Part shown: positions 16,000 to 24,021 of the stretch, piece by piece
Layout: each line of letters opens with the position of its first letter
Numbering within the stretch: the stretch's first letter is position 1
DNA from: JAFAVZ01 sp036009105
Lineage (GTDB): Bacteria; Acidobacteriota; Thermoanaerobaculia; Gp7-AA8
DNA length: 37,938 nt
Reading direction: 5' to 3'
Assembly (NCBI GenBank): GCA_036009105.1
Contig: DASYMJ010000299.1
Coordinates: forward strand, 1 to 37,938
The notes under the pieces: model-generated
What the model saw: the letters and a program-made list of their open reading frames with translations, nothing else
Databases searched by the model: none
What the model was told of the DNA's origin: nothing
Program-made: the position numbers and the translations under genes

Positions 16000-18135
16000 C
16001 TAGAACCGAGGGGGTGGAGTGTCAATTTGCGGCCGGACGGCAATGTGCCCGTTGTCGAAGCCGATTTCGACCGAGCCGCTCCGGTCGGTGCGCCAAGTGC
16101 GGATATTGTGCATCTCCAGCGCGTGCACGACGGCCGCATGGGGATGGCCGAACAGATTGCGGCGGCCGCAGGAGATCACGGCCAGCCTCGGCGCCACGGC
16201 ATCGAGCAGCGGAGCGGTGGTGGAGGTGCGGCTGCCGTGATGCGGAACCTTGAGGATGTCGGCGTGACGGACCCGGTCGGCGAGCGCCGACTCCGCGTCG
16301 CGCTCGATGTCGCCGGTGAGCAACACGCGGCGCGCGCCGAGCTGCAGGCGGACGACCACGGAGCTGTTGTTCTCCGGCGCGCGGCGAAACGTCCGGTCGG
16401 CCACGAGCGTGGTGAGCACGATGGAGCCGAGCGAGTGATGATCGCTATCCCGGATGAGGTGGATCGGGACGTTCATCTCGCTCGCCGCCTCCAGCAGCGC
16501 CTGCGCGCAAGGGCCGCGGAAGCGGCGCGGCGAGAGCCACAGCTCGCCGACGGACATCCTTCTGATCACGGCCGGCAGGCCGGTGCAGTGGTCGGGGTGG
16601 GCGTGGGTGAGGAGCATGAGGTCGATGCGTCGCACGCCGCGATCCGCCAGCAGGGCGAGGAGGCGCTCCGGTTGCGGCCCGCCATCGACGAGCAGCGTTT
16701 CGCGATCGCGCACCAGGATGGCGTCGCCCTGGCCGACGTCGAGGAAGGTGAGCGGGACGGGCGGGCACGGCCAGGCCGCGGCGGCGAGCGTGGGCAGCAG
16801 GAGCGCGGCGATGGCGAGGGGTGGGCGGCGGCGCAGCGCGAAGGCGACGGCGAAGGCGGCGAGGAGCAGCAGTAGCGGTGGGCGGGGAAGGTAGCCCGAC
16901 CAGGGGGCGGCGAGATCGTTCATGAACGCGCAAAGCTCGCGCAGCAGATGGAGCAAGGCGAAGAGCGGATCGCACGGCAGCACGCAGGTTGCCGCCGAGA
17001 CAATGAGCATGGCGAAGACGATGGGCGACAGCAGGAGGGTCATCGCGGAGCCGGCGATGGCGTACTGGCGAAAGTGCCAGAGCGTGAGCGGCGTGATCGC
17101 CGCCTCCACCGCGATGGCGGAGAGCAGCCAGCGGCGCTTGCCGAGGAAGAGGAGCGCGCCGGCGCCGGCATAGGTGAGGTGGAACGCCGGGTCGGTGAGA
17201 TCGGCCGGAGCGACCATCAGACGCAGCAGGGCGGAGACGCACCAGAGGTTCTCCAGCGACGTCGGCCGGCCGAGGATGCGGGAGACGGCGTAAAGGCCGA
17301 TGGCAACGGAGGCGCGGACGACCGAAGCGGTCCCCCCGATGAAGAGCGGCGCCAGGACGGCGAACGTCAGGAGCAGCCAGTCGGAGACGCGCGGCTTGTG
17401 CAGGAACCAGCGCAGCAGCCAGGCGATGGCCGCGGCGGCGAACGCGATCTGCATCCCGGAGAAGACCAGCAGGTGATAAGTGCCGCCGCGACGGAACTCA
17501 TCCCGCGTGTCGTCGTCCAGCCGTTCGCCGCGCCCAAGGGCGAGGGCCTGGGCCAGGGCGACTTCCTCCGGCCACTGGTCCGCATGGCGGGCCAGCCGCA
17601 TGGCCAGCGCGCGGTTCCAGCGCGACGGCTGCCACCATCGCAACGTGCCGCGATAGGCGATGAGACGCGACGATTTCACGGTCATGACCAGCGCGCCCCG
17701 CTCGTTCGTTTGCACGAAACCCTCCGCGCGGATGAACGCCGCGAGCGCGATGGGCGGCGGCGAAGAGTGGGTGTAGATCAGCAGCTCGCGATCGAACGCT
17801 TCGCCGTTGGCGCGAAACGATGCGACGCGCAACGCGGAGCCGGCACCGCGGCGCGACCAGTCGCGATCGAGCGGCGCCTCGATGACGGTGAAGCGGTCGC
17901 TCTCGAAGGAGACGACGTTGGGGCGGGCTTCAGCCCGCCCAGGCCGGCTGAAGCCGGCCCCCGCATACAGCCCGCAGGCGATCATCAGCGCGCTGACGAA
18001 CCAGCGCGGCCGGAGCAGGCCGATACAGAGAATGCCCACGGCGGACAGGCGCGGCGAAACGAGCGCCGCACCCCAGGCCAGGGCGCAGGCGTAGCAGATC
18101 AGGGGGAGGGCGGCAGGGGTGTCATCGTTCCGCAC
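16000..18135 (-). CDS. comEC: ComEC/Rec2 family DNA-uptake channel protein
   Basis: A 711-residue polytopic inner-membrane protein needed to bring single-stranded DNA into the cytoplasm during transformation. The N-terminal part holds membrane segments and a DUF4131/OB-like region (to about 190), then the competence domain (ARHADQWPEEVALAQALALGRGERL, YHLLVFSGMQ), and a C-terminal metallo-beta-lactamase-like domain (FLDVGQGDAILV near 463; LLTHAHPDHCTG near 510; KVPHHGS). GTG at 18135 overlaps the rlmD end by 14 bases. Residues about 59-72 are encoded by an in-frame repeat (17921-17962). No other competence genes are in view. Confidence 0.93.
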   Translation of the reverse strand: MRNDDTPAALPLICYACALAWGAALVSPRLSAVGILCIGLLRPRWFVSALMIACGLYAGAGFSRPGRAEARPNVVSFESDRFTVIEAPLDRDWSRRGAGSALRVASFRANGEAFDRELLIYTHSSPPPIALAAFIRAEGFVQTNERGALVMTVKSSRLIAYRGTLRWWQPSRWNRALAMRLARHADQWPEEVALAQALALGRGERLDDDTRDEFRRGGTYHLLVFSGMQIAFAAAAIAWLLRWFLHKPRVSDWLLLTFAVLAPLFIGGTASVVRASVAIGLYAVSRILGRPTSLENLWCVSALLRLMVAPADLTDPAFHLTYAGAGALLFLGKRRWLLSAIAVEAAITPLTLWHFRQYAIAGSAMTLLLSPIVFAMLIVSAATCVLPCDPLFALLHLLRELCAFMNDLAAPWSGYLPRPPLLLLLAAFAVAFALRRRPPLAIAALLLPTLAAAAWPCPPVPLTFLDVGQGDAILVRDRETLLVDGGPQPERLLALLADRGVRRIDLMLLTHAHPDHCTGLPAVIRRMSVGELWLSPRRFRGPCAQALLEAASEMNVPIHLIRDSDHHSLGSIVLTTLVADRTFRRAPENNSSVVVRLQLGARRVLLTGDIERDAESALADRVRHADILKVPHHGSRTSTTAPLLDAVAPRLAVISCGRRNLFGHPHAAVVHALEMHNIRTWRTDRSGSVEIGFDNGHIAVRPQIDTPPPRF
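17921..17962. repeat. Two stacked GC palindromes inside comEC
   Basis: GGGCGGGCTTCAGCCCGCCC (17921-17940, 9-bp arms) is followed by GGCCGGCTGAAGCCGGCC (17942-17959, 8-bp arms). The second resembles the family E unit at 6485-6543. Both are read through in frame by comEC, giving the segment FSRPGRAEARP between the second membrane segment and the next domain. Confidence 0.75.
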
Positions 18136-19201
18136 GAAGGAACGAGGCGAGAGTCTCCACGTGGTGCGTGTTGGGGAAGAGGTCGACGAGGTCGAGGGAG
18201 GCCAGGCGCCAGCCGTACGCGATCAGCCGGCTCGCGTCACGGGCAAACGTTACCGGATCACAGGCCAGGAAGGCAATCATCTCTCCCGCGCGTCGCGCCA
18301 CGGCGTCGATCACGTTGCGCCGAGCGCCGCCGCGGGGCGGATCGAGGAAGATCAGATCGGCGCGCGGCATCCGCTCCACCCACTCCTCCACCGCCGCCTG
18401 CATCAGCCGTACGTTGCTGGGAACATTGCGTTTGGCGTACTCGTGCGAAACCGCGGAGCCCTCCACCGCGGTGACGCGCTCGAACAGCTGCGCCAGCGGC
18501 CGGGAGAAGAAGCCGACGCCGGAGTAGAGGTCGATCGCGCTACGCCTGGTAGAGACGCCCGCGGCAAGCGCGGACACGCGGGCCAGCAAGGTGGAGAGCA
18601 GATGCCGGTTCACCTGAAAGAACGCCTCGGTGGAGACGTGATAGCCGTTGATGACCAGCTCGCCCGAGGTGACGACAGTACCCTCCACCTCCCACGACTG
18701 CCCGGCCACGGGATGCTTCGCCGTCTCCACCCCCACCACCTCGCACTCCGGCGCGAGCGGCACCACGCGATGGCTGCGCATCGCGTAGAAGCCCACCGCC
18801 CCCTCCTCCTCGTGCAAGCGCGACCGCAGCCGGTAATTCAGCGGCGACGGATGCACGGTGATCGCAGGCAAGGAAGTGATCTTGCCGATGCGCCGCAACG
18901 ACTCGCGCAGGATGCGCTCCTTCGCCCGCAGCTGCGCATCGAGCCGCAGATGCGTCCAGTCGCAGCCGCCGCATTCGTCCGCGATGGGGCAGGGGGCGGT
19001 GCGCCGCAGAGGCGAAGGCTGCTCGATCGCGACCAGCGACGCACGCGCGAAGCCCTTCTTCACCTCGGTCAGAACTACGCGCGCCACATCGCCCGGATAG
19101 ATGTTGGCGACGAACACCGGCAGCCCGTCCACCCGCGCCAGAGACTCGCCGCCCGCGACGAGCTCGCCTGCTTCGATCGTGATTTCGTCCCCGACTTGCA
19201 T
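18122..19201 (-). CDS. rlmD: RlmD/TrmA-type rRNA (uracil-5-)-methyltransferase
   Basis: A 359-residue SAM-dependent RNA methyltransferase. It has an N-terminal TRAM RNA-binding domain (about 1-60), a 4Fe-4S cluster site (C71, C77, C80 in ECGGCDW, and C153 in PECEVV), the SAM-binding loop AIDLYSGVGFFS, the LDPPRGG motif and the catalytic cysteine loop ACDPVTFARD (near residue 314). The iron-sulphur site separates it from TrmA and points to the RlmD/RlmC/RumA group; the exact uridine is not decidable. The start codons of this gene and sucC are divergent and only 19 bases apart. Confidence 0.9.
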   Translation of the reverse strand: MQVGDEITIEAGELVAGGESLARVDGLPVFVANIYPGDVARVVLTEVKKGFARASLVAIEQPSPLRRTAPCPIADECGGCDWTHLRLDAQLRAKERILRESLRRIGKITSLPAITVHPSPLNYRLRSRLHEEEGAVGFYAMRSHRVVPLAPECEVVGVETAKHPVAGQSWEVEGTVVTSGELVINGYHVSTEAFFQVNRHLLSTLLARVSALAAGVSTRRSAIDLYSGVGFFSRPLAQLFERVTAVEGSAVSHEYAKRNVPSNVRLMQAAVEEWVERMPRADLIFLDPPRGGARRNVIDAVARRAGEMIAFLACDPVTFARDASRLIAYGWRLASLDLVDLFPNTHHVETLASFLRAER

Positions 19202-19203
19202 GT

Positions 19204-19209
19204 GATAAA
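19204..19209 (+). promoter_or_regulatory. Candidate extended -10 for sucC
   Basis: TGTGATAAA (19201-19209) fits an extended -10, TGn followed by GATAAA, 11 bases before the sucC ATG, which would leave only a few bases of leader. The divergent rlmD start is only 19 bases away, so both promoters must reach into the opposite coding region. Confidence 0.4.
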
Positions 19210-19220
19210 AACCGCCCCCT

Positions 19221-20393
19221 ATGAAAGTCCACGAGTATCAGGCAAAAGAAATCCTCCGTCGCTACGGAGTGCCGACTCCGCGCGGCATCGTCGTCGACAA
19301 CGCGGACGAAGCGCGGCAGGCGGCGAAGGAGCTCGGCGGGCGGGTGGTGGTCAAGGCGCAGATCCACGCCGGCGGCCGCGGCAAGGGCGGCGGCGTGAAG
19401 CTGGCCAAGGACCCGGACGAGGCGGCCGAGCTCACGAAGAAGATGCTCGGCATGACCCTCATCACGCACCAGACCGGCCCCGAGGGGCGGGTGGTGCACA
19501 AAGTCCTGATCGAAGAAGCGCTCAACATCGACCGCGAGCTCTACCTCGGCATCACCCTCGACCGCAAGCTCGGCCTCCCCGTGATCATGGCCTCGAAGCA
19601 GGGCGGCATGGAGATCGAGGAGGTCGCGGAGCGCGATCCGAAAGCCATCCACCGCGAGCCGATCGACGCCGTCCTCGGCGCGCAGCCGTTCGAGGCGCGG
19701 GCCATCGCCTACGCGCTCGGCCTCACCGGCGAGTCGTACAAGCGCGGCGTCGACTTCGTGCAGAAGCTGATGCGCGCCTACATCGAGACCGACGCCTCGC
19801 TGCTGGAGATCAACCCGCTCCTCGTCACCAGGGAAGGCCACGTCCTCGCCCTCGACTGCAAGCTGAACTTCGACGACAACGCGCTGTTCCGGCACAAGGA
19901 GTTCGTGGAGATGCGCGATCTCAACGAGGAAGATCCGCTGGAGGTCGAGGCCTCCAAGTTCGGCCTCAACTACATCAAGCTCGATGGCAACGTCGGCTGC
20001 ATGGTCAACGGCGCGGGGCTGGCCATGGGCACCATGGACATCATCAAGCTCGCCGGCGGCCAGCCGGCGAACTTCCTCGACGTCGGCGGCGGGGCGAGCG
20101 CGGAGCAGGTCAAGAACGCGTTCCGCATCATCCTCTCCGACAAGAACGTGAAGGCGATCCTGATCAACATCTTCGGCGGCATCATGCGCGGCGACCGCAT
20201 CGCGGAAGGGGTGGTCAGCGCGTCGCGCGAGGTGGGGCTGCCGGTGCCGGTGGTGGTGCGGCTGGAAGGGACGAACGTCGAGCTCGGGAAGGAGATCCTG
20301 GCCAAGTCCGGGCTCCCGCTCATCACCGCCGACGGGATGTGGGACGCGGCGCAGAAGGTGGTCGCAGCCGCAAAGACGGCGAGACCATCCTGA
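19221..20393 (+). CDS. sucC: Succinyl-CoA synthetase beta subunit (ADP-forming type)
   Basis: A 390-residue ATP-grasp subunit that binds nucleotide and, with SucD, interconverts succinyl-CoA and succinate with ATP formation in the TCA cycle. It begins MKVHEYQAKEILRRYGVPTP; the ATP-grasp part has VVKAQIHAGGRGKGGGVKL, and the C-terminal ligase domain has GCMVNGAGLAMGTMD, FLDVGGGAS and NIFGGIMRGDRIAEG. Length matches E. coli SucC (388). Its TGA stop falls inside CATCCTGA, the first arm of the family F repeat. Confidence 0.97.
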   Translation: MKVHEYQAKEILRRYGVPTPRGIVVDNADEARQAAKELGGRVVVKAQIHAGGRGKGGGVKLAKDPDEAAELTKKMLGMTLITHQTGPEGRVVHKVLIEEALNIDRELYLGITLDRKLGLPVIMASKQGGMEIEEVAERDPKAIHREPIDAVLGAQPFEARAIAYALGLTGESYKRGVDFVQKLMRAYIETDASLLEINPLLVTREGHVLALDCKLNFDDNALFRHKEFVEMRDLNEEDPLEVEASKFGLNYIKLDGNVGCMVNGAGLAMGTMDIIKLAGGQPANFLDVGGGASAEQVKNAFRIILSDKNVKAILINIFGGIMRGDRIAEGVVSASREVGLPVPVVVRLEGTNVELGKEILAKSGLPLITADGMWDAAQKVVAAAKTARPS

Positions 20394-20475
20394 TCGAGCA
20401 CTGCGAGGAAGGATCTCCCGGCAGACGTACGCGCCTGAATCAGGGGATCCTTCGCCGTCTTCGCGACTCAGGATG
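20386..20475. repeat. Imperfect inverted repeat, family F, between sucC and sucD
   Basis: Outer arms CATCCTGA (20386-20393) and TCAGGATG (20468-20475), inner arms AAGGATC (20409-20415) and GATCCTT (20446-20452). The same arm sequences recur at 37493-37577. It contains the sucC stop codon and ends just before the sucD ribosome site GGAG (20480-20483). Confidence 0.75.
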
Positions 20476-20490
20476 ACATGGAGAAATTGA

Positions 20491-21399
20491 ATGGCGATCT
20501 GGGCAGACAAAAGCACGCGAGTGATCGTTCAGGGCATCACCGGCCGGGAGGGCACCTTCCACGCCATCCAGTGCCGCGACTACGGGACGCAGGTGGTGGG
20601 CGGCGTCACGCCCGGCAAGGGCGGCACGACGCACGAAGGCTTCGCCGTGTTCGACACGGTGAAGCAGGCGCGGGAACAGGAAGGGGCGAACTGCTCGCTG
20701 ATCTTCGTCCCGCCGCCGTTCGCCGCGGACGCGATCATGGAGGCGGCGGACGCCGGCCTCGAGCTCATCGTCTGCATCACCGAGGGGATCCCGGTGAACG
20801 ACATGATCAAGGCGCATGACTTTCTTAGGAAGTCGAACGCGCGCCGCGTCGCGAACGGCCAGTCGCCATCCCGCCTGATCGGGCCGAACTGCCCCGGACT
20901 GATCACGCCGGGCCAGGCCAAGATCGGCATCATGCCGGGGCACATCCACATGCCGGGACCGATCGGCATCGTCTCGCGCTCGGGAACGCTGACTTACGAG
21001 GCGGTGGGGCAGCTCACGCGCCGCGGCATCGGGCAGTCCACCGCGGTCGGCATCGGCGGCGATCCTCTGCCCGGCACGAACTTCGTCGATTGCCTCGCCG
21101 CGTTCGAAGCCGACCCGGCGACGGAAGCGATCATCATGATCGGCGAGATCGGCGGGACGGCGGAGGAGGATGCGGCGGCGTTCGTGGAGAAGCACGTGAC
21201 AAAGCCGGTGGTCGCCTTCATCGCCGGACAGACAGCGCCTCCGGGACGGCGCATGGGCCACGCCGGCGCGATCATCAGCGGCGGCAAAGGGACGGCGGAG
21301 GAGAAGATGACCGCGCTCCAGGCGGCGGGCATCAACGTGGTGAAGGCGCCGAGCGCGATGGGTGAGAAGCTGGAAGAGGTGTGGAAGGCGCGCCGCTAG
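20491..21399 (+). CDS. sucD: Succinyl-CoA synthetase alpha subunit
   Basis: A 302-residue subunit carrying the CoA-binding Rossmann fold and the phosphohistidine. Motifs are VQGITGREGTFHAIQCRDYGT near the N-terminus, SRSGTLTYEAVGQLT, and the active-site histidine His257 in MGHAGAIISGGKGTAEEK. Slightly longer than E. coli SucD (289). GGAG eight bases before the ATG is a good ribosome site. It forms an operon with sucC although a repeat separates them by 97 bases. Its stop shares CTAG (21396-21399) with the convergent carbonic anhydrase gene. Confidence 0.97.
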   Translation: MAIWADKSTRVIVQGITGREGTFHAIQCRDYGTQVVGGVTPGKGGTTHEGFAVFDTVKQAREQEGANCSLIFVPPPFAADAIMEAADAGLELIVCITEGIPVNDMIKAHDFLRKSNARRVANGQSPSRLIGPNCPGLITPGQAKIGIMPGHIHMPGPIGIVSRSGTLTYEAVGQLTRRGIGQSTAVGIGGDPLPGTNFVDCLAAFEADPATEAIIMIGEIGGTAEEDAAAFVEKHVTKPVVAFIAGQTAPPGRRMGHAGAIISGGKGTAEEKMTALQAAGINVVKAPSAMGEKLEEVWKARR

Positions 21400-22052
21400 C
21401 GCGCCCGCACCTCGTGCACCTCGCCGCTGCCCATGTCGTAGTAGGCGGCGATGATCGTCACCCTGCCGTTGTCCACCGCCTTTTTGATGACGGTGCTGTG
21501 CGCGGGCAGCCAGGCCGCCGAGGCGAGCGCATTCATCTTCACCGCTTCGTTCGGCGGGGGTGGGGAGACTCGCCAGTTCGAGGGGAACGACTGGCGGATG
21601 CGATCGACCAGCGCGATGAGGCTCGGCGTCAGCTTGTCGTTGGTCGGCTTGAGGGCCGCGTCGACCGCGCCGCAACGCGAGTGGCCCATCACCACGATGA
21701 GGTGGACCCAGCCTTTGTCGACGGCGTACTCCAGGCTGGCCAGGCCGAAGGTGTCGGCCACGTTGCCGGCGATCCTCACCACGAAGACCTCGTTCAGCGT
21801 CCGGTCGAAGACGAGCTCCGGCGGCACGCGGCTGTCCGCGCAGGAGAGGATGGCCACGGGCGGCTTCTGCGTGTCCGGCTTGTCCAGGTCCCGCCGCAGC
21901 TGGGCCAGACCGGAGTAGCTGATGCTGCCCCGGACATATACGGCATTGCCGGCCTTGAGCGCCTTCCACAGCGGATGGTTGCTTTCCTGCGCCGCGAGAG
22001 GCAGCGCGACGAGGCAGAGAACGACCGCCAGGCGGAACGAACGAAGAACCAT
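21396..22052 (-). CDS. Exported beta-class carbonic anhydrase
   Basis: A 218-residue enzyme that interconverts CO2 and bicarbonate. A Sec signal peptide (residues about 1-22, ending LPLAAQ) sends it to the periplasm. The beta-class zinc ligands and dyad are all present: C71, D73 and R75 in SCADSRVPPE, and H124 with C127 in MGHSRCGA. The central IAGNVAD is also typical. I start at the ATG at 22052, with GGAGGAG 6-7 bases upstream, rather than at an in-frame TTG at 22058. It is divergent from the PHP-like gene and convergent with sucD. Confidence 0.94.
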   Translation of the reverse strand: MVLRSFRLAVVLCLVALPLAAQESNHPLWKALKAGNAVYVRGSISYSGLAQLRRDLDKPDTQKPPVAILSCADSRVPPELVFDRTLNEVFVVRIAGNVADTFGLASLEYAVDKGWVHLIVVMGHSRCGAVDAALKPTNDKLTPSLIALVDRIRQSFPSNWRVSPPPPNEAVKMNALASAAWLPAHSTVIKKAVDNGRVTIIAAYYDMGSGEVHEVRAR

Positions 22053-22071
22053 GGGCAACTCCTCCGTGCAG

Positions 22072-22077
22072 TAGGAT
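22072..22077 (+). promoter_or_regulatory. Candidate -10 box for a leaderless PHP-remnant mRNA
   Basis: TAGGAT followed by seven bases (GACCGGG) and the ATG at 22085. The GATGAC within also creates an earlier in-frame ATG at 22076, which would lie inside the -10 box and is therefore less likely to be used. Confidence 0.45.
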
Positions 22078-22084
22078 GACCGGG

Positions 22085-22519
22085 ATGTCGCGAACGGCCT
22101 GCGCCGCTCTTCTTTTTTGGATGATCGCCCCCAGTGTGGAGGCTCGCTGGCTGAAAGGCAACACGCATACGCACACCCTGCGCAGCGACGGCGACGCGTC
22201 CCCCGAAACGGTGGTGTGGGCGGAGAAGCTGGAGGCGGGCGAGATCCTCGCGGCGCTGGAGCGCGGCGACTTTTACGCCTCCACCGGTCCGGCCCTCGAT
22301 ACCTACGAGGTGAGCAGGGACGTCATCAGCATCACCGTCAAACCGGCGGGGCAAACGCGTTATCGCGTGCAGTTCCTCTCCCGGGGCAAAGTGCTGCAGG
22401 AGAGCGTCGGCCTCGCGGCGACGTATCGCATCCGCGGCGACGAACGCTACGTGCGGGCGAAGGTGCTCGACTCGAACGGCAAGGCGGCGTGGATGCAGCC
22501 GGTGGTGGTGAAGCGATGA
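22085..22519 (+). pseudogene. Internally deleted PHP-family (CehA-like) phosphoesterase, in frame
   Basis: A 144-residue product with a signal peptide (about 1-20). Residues 22-46 (WLKGNTHTHTLRSDGDASPE) are the opening of a PHP metallohydrolase, with the first two metal histidines (28, 30). Then, from about residue 48 (LEAGEILAALERGDFYASTGP), it jumps to what is normally the C-terminal part of CehA-like proteins. The middle, with the SDHN, EH and further His/Asp ligands, is missing, so metal chemistry should be lost. The frame is open, so it may still be expressed as an exported beta-sandwich remnant. It overlaps the next gene by ATGA. Confidence 0.7.
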
Positions 22520-23190
22520 CCGGGTTGCGCGTGGAGCTCGCGGTGCCGGCCCGCGAGCTGGTGCTGATCGGCGGCGGCGAGTTCTCCTTCGGCGAGACGC
22601 GGGAGATCGATCAATACCTCCTCTCCAGGATGCCGGCCGACCGGCGCACCATCGCCTTCCTCCCCACCGCTTCCGGCTCCGCCGAATACGCGGTGCATCT
22701 GGGCAGGTACTTCCAGGAGCTCGATCCCAACGTCGAGTTGCTCAACGTGCCGATCTATCGCGGCCGGGACAACCGCCGGCCGAAGAACCTGAACACGATC
22801 CTCTCCGCGGGCATGGTCTACCTCGGCGGCGGCGTGACGAACAACCTGCTCGAGACCCTGCGCGAGTCCGCCGCGGAGATCGCCTTGCGCGATGCGGCCA
22901 CGAGCGGCGCGGTGATCGCGGCCATCGGCGCCGCGGCCTCCTGCTTCGGCACGTACGCGCGCGACATGCGGGGGCACACCGCGTCGCTGCCGGCGCTCGG
23001 CTGGCTCTCGCAGACGGTCATCGACACAGGCTTCGATCCGCAGAACGACGTCGCGCTGCGCCGACTCATGTCCATTCCCGAAACGCGCCTCGGCCTCGGC
23101 ATTCCGGCCGGCACCGCGCTGGCGATTCACGCCGACGGCGCGACGGAGATCGCGGGGAACGGGAACGTGGCCGCCTTCCGAAAGGCGTGA
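22516..23190 (+). CDS. Peptidase E/cyanophycinase-like (S51) protein lacking catalytic residues
   Basis: A 224-residue protein with the S51 layout: LVLIGGGEF, IAFLPTASG, VYLGGGVTNNLL, then the nucleophile elbow and a GIPAGTAL strand near the end. In active members the elbow reads GxSAGA; here it is AIGAAASC (about 136-143), so the nucleophile serine aligns with Ala140. The usual histidine of DxHF is Gly172 (VIDTGF). I therefore predict no S51 peptidase activity; it may be a binding protein. It has no signal peptide. The ATG overlaps the PHP remnant stop (ATGA) and its own stop overlaps the kinase start. Confidence 0.72.
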   Translation: MTGLRVELAVPARELVLIGGGEFSFGETREIDQYLLSRMPADRRTIAFLPTASGSAEYAVHLGRYFQELDPNVELLNVPIYRGRDNRRPKNLNTILSAGMVYLGGGVTNNLLETLRESAAEIALRDAATSGAVIAAIGAAASCFGTYARDMRGHTASLPALGWLSQTVIDTGFDPQNDVALRRLMSIPETRLGLGIPAGTALAIHADGATEIAGNGNVAAFRKA

Positions 23191-23963
23191 TGCATGGCTC
23201 GCGTGTTGCAGCCGAGCTGCGACGCCCGGAGGCGACGCACATCGAAACCCTGCAGGAAACTCCGTCCGCGGACAGGACGGTCACGACGGACGAAATGGTG
23301 CGGTTCTTCAGCGTCCTCTCGCATGACCTGAAGTCGCCCATCTTCGCCGTCGATGGCTTCAGCGACCTGCTCATCGGCGACTACTCCGACAAGCTGGATG
23401 AGGAAGGGCAGGACTTCCTGCGCCGCATCCGCTCCAGCGCGCAGCAGATGAAGCGGGTGCTGGACGACATGTCGCACATGGTCAAGCTGCTCGCCCGTCC
23501 GCTGCTGCGCAAGCCGACGCCGCTGCGCGAGGTGGTGGAGGAGGTCATCCTCAAGCACAACTTCGCCATCGAGGAGGGCGGGGTCACGGTGGACGTGCCG
23601 GCCGACCTGCCGGTCATCAACATCGATCCGGAGAAGATGCGCGAGGCGCTCGGCGCGATCCTCTCCAACGCGCTCTTCTTCACCGATCGCGCGAAAGGCG
23701 ACCGGCGCATCGCCATCGATGCGGCGACCGACGGCGGCCGCTATCGCATCTCCGTCCGCGACAACGGCATCGGCATCGACTCGCGCTACGCGCCGCAGGT
23801 GTTCGAGCTGGGCGGCATGAGCAAGCTCGATAAGGCCCGCGGCGGCGGCCCCGGCTACGGCCTGTTCATGGCCCGCCGGGTCGTGGAAAGCCACGGCGGC
23901 GAGCTCTCCGTGGAGTCGAACCTGGGCGAGGGGAGCACGTTCACCATCACGCTGCCGCAGTAG
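23190..23963 (+). CDS. Sensorless histidine kinase
   Basis: A 257-residue cytoplasmic kinase with HisKA (SVLSHDLKSP, phospho-accepting His45) and HATPase_c (N-box AILSNALFF, G1 DNGIGI, G2 GPGYGLFMARRVVESHGG, final GEGSTFTITLPQ). There is no input domain and no membrane segment, only a short N-terminal stretch of about 30 residues, so the signal must come through a partner. No response regulator gene lies nearby. It could start at GTG 23187 (overlapping GTGA) or ATG 23190 (TGATG); I list the ATG. It is the third gene of a tightly coupled unit with the PHP remnant and the S51-like protein. Confidence 0.93.
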   Translation: MHGSRVAAELRRPEATHIETLQETPSADRTVTTDEMVRFFSVLSHDLKSPIFAVDGFSDLLIGDYSDKLDEEGQDFLRRIRSSAQQMKRVLDDMSHMVKLLARPLLRKPTPLREVVEEVILKHNFAIEEGGVTVDVPADLPVINIDPEKMREALGAILSNALFFTDRAKGDRRIAIDAATDGGRYRISVRDNGIGIDSRYAPQVFELGGMSKLDKARGGGPGYGLFMARRVVESHGGELSVESNLGEGSTFTITLPQ

Positions 23964-23964
23964 A

Positions 23965-24020
23965 TGTAGGGCCGGCGCGTCATCAACGGATTTGGGCCGG
24001 CTGAGAGCCGGCCCTACATT
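23965..24020. repeat. GGGCCGGCT inverted repeat, family E, partly deleted
   Basis: The right unit, 23995-24015, is intact and identical to 6523-6543, including the flank CCTACATTTT. The left unit is cut to ATGTAGGGCCGGC (23965-23977), then GTCATCAACGGAT as in the other copy. About ten bases of the left palindrome are missing relative to 6479-6549. The stem ATGTAGGGCCGGC with GCCGGCCCTACAT remains. It lies between the convergent kinase and rlpA genes, so it may end both transcripts. Confidence 0.82.
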
Positions 24021-24021
24021 T

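Noticed and set aside
18119..20476. A very long + strand open frame of about 785 codons across rlmD and sucC
   Set aside because: It is antisense to rlmD and out of frame with sucC, both clearly recognised families; arginine- and proline-rich composition is typical of a shadow frame in GC-rich DNA.
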